The translations under genes and the position numbers were made by a program. A stretch of DNA of 64,000 nt, from assembly GCF_000143415.4 (NCBI RefSeq), contig NW_003314282.1:381101-445100 (forward strand). The letters run 5' to 3'. The notes beneath the pieces were generated by a model, which made no database searches, was not told the origin of the DNA, and saw nothing but the letters and a program-made list of their open reading frames with translations. This DNA comes from Selaginella moellendorffii. Taxonomy: Eukaryota; Streptophyta; Lycopodiopsida; Selaginellales; Selaginellaceae. How positions within the stretch are numbered: position 1 is the first letter of the stretch; every line of letters begins with the position of its first letter. Positions 56,585 to 64,000 of the stretch are shown here, one piece after another.

Positions 56585-57403
56585 TCAGATATGACAACTC
56601 TGAGGTTTTATGAAGCTCTTCAGATTTTTTGGTAAAGTATTCCCTGTAGCCTTGGCAAACTCCCTCAAAGCTTCAATGGTCTTCTCTTGGCGCACAGCAA
56701 GCCGCTCATCCATATCCATTTCTACCAACCTATCGGAGCGACCAAATAGCATTTCTAGTGGAGACTGCAACATGTAGAAATGAATCAGCGTCCCCTGGAC
56801 AATTGCAGCGATCGATCCCACAAGTAAAAGGGCTTGTCTATGCCATCCCAGCAGTGGAGCAACGGTGCCCAAAACACAGGCAGCCATGTAACTCGTAATC
56901 TTCGTCAGGTACACCACTATGAACTTGAACACTCCGGGCCCGTCATACCATTTGTCAGGAAGTTGTATTACCGGAGTAAGAAGTCCACAGCATGATATCG
57001 CCAGCAGCAGAAGCATCACCCATTGATTTGTGCTCATTATGGAACACACACCACTGAGAAAACCGCTGGTGCCTCCAACAAGAAAACCATATGCATTACT
57101 TTTCTTTCGACCCAAAAGGCCATAGAAAAATACTGCATGGACGCACTTGTCAGTCTCGAGAGAGAAAACAGTGAAACACTTACATGATAAGAAGACGGGA
57201 ACCAAAGCAGAAGCTCCGCTTCCTTCAGGGAACTCAGGGGGCCAAAATATGGCACCCATATAGAACGCATATATAGTGAAGCAATGACTAACAAGATTTA
57301 TCAAGAACTGGCGCCGTATAATCCAGTGCCCACTGAGGTTCCAACTCTCGTAGATATCAGCAAGATCATACTCACCATTTGGGCTCAACAAACCCTGCTC
57401 CAT
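56585..57403 (-). CDS. Unrecognised multi-pass membrane protein, family copy 4
   Basis: Exon 1 is 57403-57184 and exon 2 is 57132-56585, with a 51-bp intron at the shared position; 255 residues. Differs from copy 3 at a scatter of positions (VFLSLFFYGLLG, LLTPVIQLPDKWYDGPGVFKFIVVYLTKITSYM, MLFGRSDRLVEMDMDERL) while keeping the frame, the GRKKSNAYGF loop and the RLAVRQEKTIEALREFAKATGNTLPKNLKS tail. It is the gene carried by unit 2 of the tandem duplication. Confidence 0.78.
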   Translation of the reverse strand: MEQGLLSPNGEYDLADIYESWNLSGHWIIRRQFLINLVSHCFTIYAFYMGAIFWPPEFPEGSGASALVPVFLSCKCFTVFSLETDKCVHAVFFYGLLGRKKSNAYGFLVGGTSGFLSGVCSIMSTNQWVMLLLLAISCCGLLTPVIQLPDKWYDGPGVFKFIVVYLTKITSYMAACVLGTVAPLLGWHRQALLLVGSIAAIVQGTLIHFYMLQSPLEMLFGRSDRLVEMDMDERLAVRQEKTIEALREFAKATGNTLPKNLKSFIKPQSCHI

Positions 57404-57480
57404 AGGGTAACTTAGATTGTCCTTTCCCCAAATATATCCTTGACTGTATCTCATCCGACGGCTATTAGAAAAGGTCATAG

Positions 57481-58371
57481 CTGATGTGTGAGACCACCCA
57501 TATCAGCGCTAAACTGCAACGGGCAATTCGTGTCGGGCAAATGCAATCGAAATGTCAATCAATCTCCTGGAAATTTAGAGATTCATCCACAATGCCTGGA
57601 GGTGATCCCGCCTCGATTAAAGCACTGAATGGCTATGCTTTCTTTCTCTAGATTGCAAAGTGTTTTCTTATATCCTCTTCCAGGGGTTCCTTGTTGCTCG
57701 CTCCATCCTCTGGTGTTCAAGGATCCTGCTTAAAATTCATGGTTGAGGCGCATAAAAGACGCTGGAATGAATCGATAAGTAAGGCGGCGAAGCATAGCTC
57801 TGCTGCTCTAGAATCCATGATCAAGAAGATCCTCGGAGCATGAAACCTGTCTTCTTTCGTAGCAGCACGGTCATGTGGAACTCGACATCGTGACGCAAAC
57901 ATTGTTCTTGTGGACCAGGGAATGTCGTCACTTCTTTGTTTGATAATTCAAACAATACACTGGAGCCATGTTTGAAGCAAATTCATCTCCAAAAACTCCA
58001 TCTTTTCTGCGTATGCCCACAATGGGCATCTGGACTAGACTATGGTTTTTCTTGACGACAGCGGGATCAAGTGTCCTAAAAGGAATAACGCGTAAGAAAG
58101 GTTTGCAGATGAAGAAAATCATTTTGATTTACAACATGACATAGCAGGCAGCCTGCTAGAACGTAATTTTTACAGTGTATGCCCAATAAAGGCATTTTGA
58201 AAATGTGGATGCCAGATAAGAAATTCGTGTCTTGAGAGATGGTATACTTGTAGCCCGATAAAGTGTTCTGTTCCATGACTGCGGAAGCCATGAAATTTCT
58301 GAAAATATTTCCAATCCTAGCCATTGTAGCAAACTCAATCGCTAGAAATATGGGACTGCCTTGTGTACTTG
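57481..58371. other. Intergenic, possible exon fragment at 57700-57843
   Basis: After a pyrimidine-rich acceptor-like 'cctcttccag' near 57685 an open frame runs to TGA at 57841-57843 and includes MVEAHKRRWNESISKAAKHS (57739 onward). Its origin is unknown and no upstream exon could be fixed. The rest shows no supported gene. Confidence 0.3.
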
Positions 58372-58431
58372 ACCTGTGGGAGCATGGTGGACGCTTGCAG
58401 GAGATTCAAAAGCCCAGATATGATGCTCTAA
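58372..58431 (+). pseudogene. Tiny PPR remnant
   Basis: TCGSMVDACRRFKSPDMML followed by a stop resembles the second half of a PPR repeat (KCGSMVDARRVF). It is isolated in AT-rich DNA. Confidence 0.5.
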
Positions 58432-61400
58432 GACACACAAACAATAAGGATGTGATGCTCTAGAAGTTTGGATGATGAAATTAATTTTATTACATTTATG
58501 GGATTAAAATTACAATAAGATAAAAATGTTATACACCATTTTATGACATATTTATCGACTTATATAAGGGTAAAGAGCAAATAAGAGCTTTATAATATAG
58601 TTAATACGTAGTGCAATTGATATATTATTATTTATTCCATGATATATTTATAAATTGTAATGAAAGTTAATCATTATACTTTAATTATATTGTAAAATAA
58701 ATAAATAAAACAATCAAGCTAAAAATATTTTTGACCATGTTTAAATTTATAGAGGAGCACATATACCTAGAATATGCTTGGATATTTTAGAATATTCTAC
58801 TATCTAACTCTATATTCATTTAGATTAATATTATATTTATAATTTATAATATTCTACTATCTAATGGTTTCTAGAGTTTTATATGAAATATTAGAGTTAG
58901 ACTATGCACATGTTGGATTGCCCATCCAAGGATTGTTGGATTGCCTGGAGTGCCAAAAAATTGCAACAAAGGAGCAAGAAAAAGAATACAAAGTCACTGC
59001 ATATGATCATTAAAACAATATATGGCTTATCTTAATGTGTGATGAATACTCATCTGGATTCATTAATATCAACTTCTCTTCTAATTACAAATTGATCAAT
59101 TACTATTAAGTATCACTAAATTTTTATTACTGCTTGCACTAAATTATTTCCAAATCTAGGGAATCAACAATGAATCTTGCTCATGGCTCAATAGTGCTGT
59201 AGTCAAAGTACTAGCTAGCTCCAGTCTAATGTATCTTTACTCTCTCGCCTAAAACATTATTTTGTGCTATTATTCTTATTAATTCATCTGAATTTCACAT
59301 GAGTAAATGCTTAGCATAATGCCTCAACCGAAGACTGCATAAAGAGCAATGTACAAGTTTCAGTCACAATCATTTCCAACTCTTTACAAATAGACTCTAG
59401 CACTAATTTCTTCTACACTAACGTCTTTGAGACCGATGGGCTCTATAGTGCTATGAAGTGAATGAGATAGAGTGGCCATCTTGAGGTGATCCTGTGGATG
59501 TGGAGGTGTTACTTAAATATTCTGCTACTTATACCAAGAATGTGGAGGTGTTGCCTAAATATTCTATTACTTATGCAAGGAATTTTGTGAGGCACATCCT
59601 TTAACAACACTGGAACTCCTCACAAATCTAGTTTGAAGACATGTAGGAATGTCAAAGATCTTGATGCATTTCCCACATGTTGGTCAATATGAAATATGTC
59701 TGCACTCAAAGTGTAAAGTAAAGTTCCAAGTCTATAAGCAACTGCAAGAACTAGGACTTCAAGGTTGCCAGGTAACGATACTAGTCTCATATCTTGCTAG
59801 CCAATGCAAAATTCATGCTACACAAGGAAAAGCATTTGCAAAAACTCTTACTAAGGATTGATTTGAGATGAACTGTCTAGAGTGAAACAATTTGCTCTAT
59901 CTTTCCTATGGTAAACAAACATTTTTGGAGTTAAAGCATAATAGGAGAGAAATTCCTAGAGCTATTAGCATGACTCAACAAAGCTTCAATGGCTCTCATT
60001 TCTATTGACCCCATCTGGATCATATTAATTCTTCTTCCCCTTTAACTTTTCTTTTGCTTTCCTCTTTACTTAGCAAGATTATTTTGGCCAATAAATTGGA
60101 TATGATTTTGATTCCACCACTTTTTGACAAACTCTCTATCTCCTTTTAAGATAGGTTTGATCCTCTAAATTTGTGCTCCAATCAACAAATATCAATTCAT
60201 AGTATTTTTTCAAATAGAATTTAGAAAATTGAATTACAATTCCAATACAAAAGGTTTTGCTAAAACTACTCAAGTATTTAGAGTTTGAACAACCAAGATC
60301 AAAAGGCTTAGAGCTCAAACACTTGAGGTTAGGTAAGGCATCCCAATCTAGAACCCCAAATCATGCACTTAAGCACCTCCAATCCCTTGTTTCATTATAG
60401 TGTATGTGATTATAAAATGAGATTTAAATATATTATCACTGTGGACCTTGGGGGATAAATGGGGATAAAATAGCTATTAAAGGTTTTTCATCAAATAATT
60501 ACTCTTTTTTTAGTTAGATTAAAAGGAGAAAAATAAAGTGTATAATCCTCTTAGATAAGTATTCAAATAATTAGAATATACTTGTGGCTAGAACAAATAT
60601 GATAAGTCAGTCACCTTGGAACTTATGGAATATGGAAGATAACTTAAACATCCAAGAAGTTGGCAAGAGGGCTAGGAAAAAATGTTAAACTCATAGCCAA
60701 AGTCAATTATCTAAAAATGTCCAAACTTCTAAAGAAGCATGAAAAGTAATCATGAATGGGAAAGTCAAATAGCTTCATTAGTACTAATTCAATCAAAGCT
60801 ATAACCAAAGATAAAAAAATAGAGTTAAGAATGAATAAATTCTTATGGAAAAATTTGTTTCTATGACAATAAATTGGTAAAAGTAGAGGATAAGGTATCT
60901 AATGGCTACAGTATGTGGTTAGGACTATTGATAACTTAAAGAAGAGTAACCAAAAATGATAAAGATAAAAACTAGTTTAATTAATGAATTTGCCTCTAAG
61001 TTTTTATGCTCTCATGCAAGTTTCTCCTTGCCATAAATCATCAAAGGCATTTGATATAGAGCTAGAGATGTGAGAGCATGCACAATTTTGCCTGCCTTAG
61101 AAAATTTAGAAAATATTTGTGACAGTGAGGAGTTAATTTACAAAGCAATTAACATTAGCAGCATGTATACAAGAAGGAGGTGGTCCATCTTTGCAGAGTT
61201 GCTTCCTCAAACTTAATGATATCCATGTCTTTCTATTAATTTTGCAAATTGAAGTTAACAAAGAAAACTCCAAAATACTGCACCAAATATTTAACAGTAT
61301 CTATGTAAAACTCTTTGCATTACTCAACAAACCTTTATAATGTCTAGGTAAAATGTCATCACTTACAATAAACTTAAGAAGTTTAATTATTTTTACACGT

Positions 61401-62487
61401 CTACAAACTCAAACAAGTTGGAAAATGGACAGTCTAGAACCATCCTAGCATGGATGAATCTACACAACATCCTATTAAATTAGTCTAACTTATGAGTAAA
61501 CCATGCTTGCAAACCTCAGCTCCTATTGAACGTCCCAACAAACTAATGAAGCTCCAAGCCAAAGAAATTAAGCATAAAGAATGTTCAATGGGAGCAAAAT
61601 TATCAAAACTAAGCTCCACACCCACTACCAAAGCACAACAAGATATTTTCTAATAGAGGACAAGGTTTGTGTTGCATTGTAATACATGGCCATGATTGTT
61701 GGTAATCTACTCATAAAGAAGAGATAAGAACAATGCCTTTTAGAACATAGCTAAAAAATGATAAAGACAAAAACAAATGAACTTGCCTTATATTGGTAAC
61801 AGATGAATTCTAGCAAGTGGATAAGAGGCTCTTAGTTGGGTTTTTCAGAAGGTTCATCCAAACTAGGAGGTCTAATAAATACTTAATTGATCAGCATGAT
61901 GAAGTGTTATATATAGAGTCAAATTTTTTAAGAAAACCAAAGATTGAAGAATTAGCAACTCCTAAGAGTTAATCTTTGGAATAAATGTGAAACTTACTAA
62001 ATATAGAATAGTGTTAGATTGCAAATTAGGGTGCAAAAATAACATTATAGAGTTCAGAACACTTTCTATATTCCATAGATATGCCTCTTGAGTGGATCTA
62101 AACACTTACCATAAATAGCATATGAAACTAAAATGGGACTAACACATATAGCAAAGTGTTTGGCAAATAAAGTAAGTTACAATATTGAGGGACTAGACTC
62201 AATATCATGGGGGTAAGCTAATGATATGAGTTTCTCAAACCAGATTGAGTATACTCAGCAAGAAACACATAAAGGTTTCTACTTTATGTTTATCCGATTT
62301 AAGTACATATGCATTGACTAGTTTCTCAACTAGCTCAAGTGAAAACTATAAAAAGAACTAACTGTACCAACCTCCTATTGTTATGATAGTAAGGAGAGAG
62401 TGTTTGTAACGGTTAGTTGACAAGTATCTTTTGATACTTAAAGTCATATTTGCAAAAACATGGTTCTTAGACATTACTAAAAGGTGA
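58432..62487. repeat. AT-rich decayed DNA without recognisable genes
   Basis: About 58680-58880 is an inverted copy of the AT-rich spacer seen at 27690-27930 and 52990-53200 (ttagatagtagaatattctaaaatatcc..gcatattctaggtata in reverse complement). No coding similarity was seen elsewhere; short frames are scattered and unsupported. Confidence 0.55.
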
Positions 62488-63420
62488 TAATGTTACAGCT
62501 ACTTTATTGTTAAAGTGAAAGAATTTAATTGGTTATGCTATTTGGTGGGTTATATGATTTCAAGGTTGTTCATTGTTCGGGGCATTCTATGGCTATAGAA
62601 TTCTTGAGCTCTTCTTCCTTCCTCGCTCTTTTCTCATATTTTTCACGATTCTATTATTTTAGCATTTATGGATTTTCTAAACAAAGATTCTATATTGTTA
62701 ACAATTATTATACTTGATGTTTAGTGTTCATAAGGTGCAGAGCAAGATTTACCTTCTCTTGATAAGGTTTATGAAACTTAAAAGGTGAATTTATAAATCC
62801 AAAGGCTTTTTGATGGGTTTGAAAATTTTACATCACTTGTTAATGACTTGTTATTTTGGTAGTTACATTTTCAAAATCACTTTAAAGAAGACCTTTATTT
62901 TATAAGGAAGGATTTTAATGATCATTTATGGCTGATGGTACCTTCAATCTTTATTCCACGCTCTCTCTATACCTATTATGATTCTCTTATTTTAAGTGGG
63001 TATATGAAACATTATCATATGATTGAGAAGTTGCAAAAGTTTTTCTATTCACTAAAGATGCAATGTGATATTATCCAGTATGTGTATAGTTATGTTTGGT
63101 GCCAAGCTCATATAATACTCTCCCTCATGTTGTGAAAGGACAATTAGAGTCAATTGCAATTTTCTATCTGTTTGAGTTAGTGGCGTTTAATATGATGGGG
63201 CCTTTATGGTTGACTACTAGCAATAAGTATTTCATTATTGCTTCTGACTATTTCACTCATTGGGTGGAAATCAGCACTTTTGCTAGTGTATTTGCAATTG
63301 TTGTTAGATACTTCCTACTCAATTGAATAGTGTTCTAGCATTCCTAATACTCTCAAATAATGGTCTCACATTTATTGTTAAGGCATTTTATATTTTAATA
63401 TTTCAATTGGGAATACATCA
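62488..63420 (+). mobile_element. Decayed element A relative: RNase H end and integrase
   Basis: Aligns along its length with element A 35935-36782 plus 51961-52080, including VPSIFIPRSLYTYYDS, IEKLQKFFYS, CDIIQYVYSYVWCQAH and FELVAFNMMGP. Nearly all changes are C-to-T or G-to-A. It passes 'gttagatacttcctactcaattg' without interruption, so it lacks element B. Confidence 0.8.
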
Positions 63421-64000
63421 AGTGGATTAAGACATCTATCGATAAAGTCAGCAATCACCTTTGGCATACTGTAGAAAACTTTGTCCATCATCTACTGAAA
63501 AGTCACTAAAGTATTGTTTAAACCAAACAGTATCACCAAAAACTCATACAAACCAAATGATGTATAAAAAACAGTCTTGGGAATATCTTCCTTAGACATG
63601 GGGATTTGCTAATACCCAAAAGTATGATTTAACTTAGTGAATTAACAGTTTCTCCTCAGACGATCTACAAGATCAGTAATATGAGGAAGAAGGTACACAT
63701 CTAGAATTGTCACTTCGTTTAACGGACGATAATTAATGCAGAAACAAATACTCCCATTAAACTTCGTCACAAGTTAAGGTTCATATGCCTAAGGACTTTA
63801 TGACTTTCAAATAACACATTTTTCCAATATCTCTTTGATATTTGCACGTAAAATTTTGATCTCTTTTGGTGATCGACGACGAATAGAAATCTTGATTGGA
63901 CAAACATTCTCAGTTAGAATAAGATGACTCTTGGCCCTAGATAACAAGTCAAATTGGTGAACCATTACAACACAAAAATTGTCAAAGGGGTCTAAAGAGG
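63421..64000 (-). mobile_element. Decayed element A relative: RT, opposite strand, continues past window
   Basis: The minus strand reads SICFCINYRPLNEVTILDVY, PKTVFYTSFGLYEFLV and FGLNNT, matching element A RT. It abuts the plus-strand integrase remnant at about 63420, so an inversion, or a second element inserted in opposite orientation, is implied. Confidence 0.75.

Larger units (their letters stand above)
31229..57480. repeat. Tandem duplication, unit 2 (split by insertions)
   Basis: Unit 2 runs 31229-32775, then 52965-about 53300, then about 55240-57480. The gaps are element A with its nested elements and a ~1.9-kb segment containing an inverted-repeat LTR remnant. Removing them leaves the same order as unit 1: BCS1-like pseudogene, AT-rich spacer, small ORF, membrane-protein gene. 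Confidence 0.75.

Overview
This is nuclear DNA of a land plant, most likely a lycophyte such as Selaginella (inference). The grounds are: genes with many very short GT-AG introns (about 47-75 bp), plant nuclear genes (plastid-type chorismate synthase, a CDPK, an STP-type hexose carrier, PLS-class PPR proteins), and large amounts of nested Ty3/gypsy DNA. No bacterial, organellar or CRISPR features were seen.

Layout. 1-7.4 kb is AT-rich decayed repeat, including a 1.1-kb repeat in direct and inverted copies and a degenerate retrotransposon primer-binding site. 7.5-20.1 kb is a compact gene island: a membrane-protein pseudogene, a sugar/H+ symporter (4 exons), chorismate synthase (13 exons), a CDPK (7 exons), then two single-exon PPR genes, one DYW-type and one E-type, arranged head to head with overlapping 5' ends. 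20.3-30.1 kb holds three copies of an unrecognised ~254-residue multi-pass membrane protein, PPR and BCS1-like AAA-ATPase pseudogenes, and one further membrane-protein gene. A fourth complete copy of the family lies at 56.6-57.4 kb.

A ~4-kb unit (BCS1-like pseudogene, AT-rich spacer, small basic ORF, membrane-protein gene) at ~26.2-30.1 kb is tandemly duplicated from ~31.2 kb to ~57.5 kb. The second copy is split by a three-level retrotransposon nest. Element A (Ty3/gypsy, 174-bp LTRs, 32776-52964) contains element B (chromovirus, minus strand, ~1.15-kb LTRs, TSD GATAC, 36783-51955). B contains element C (non-coding LTR element, ~1.77-kb LTRs, TSD CCCCG, 41260-48893). The first unit preserves the empty site of element A.

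Most striking: the integrase/chromodomain part of element B's pol is interrupted by two short segments that look like spliceosomal introns. Removing them restores the conserved integrase motif HPQT/DGQTERVN and the frame into the chromodomain. B and C share LTR motifs, near-identical tRNA-iMet-type primer sites and 3' internal sequence, so C looks like a non-autonomous partner of B. Nearly all premature stops in A and B fit C-to-T change of CAG, CAA or CGA. 58.4-64 kb is AT-rich decayed DNA with two opposite-strand remnants of the element A family.
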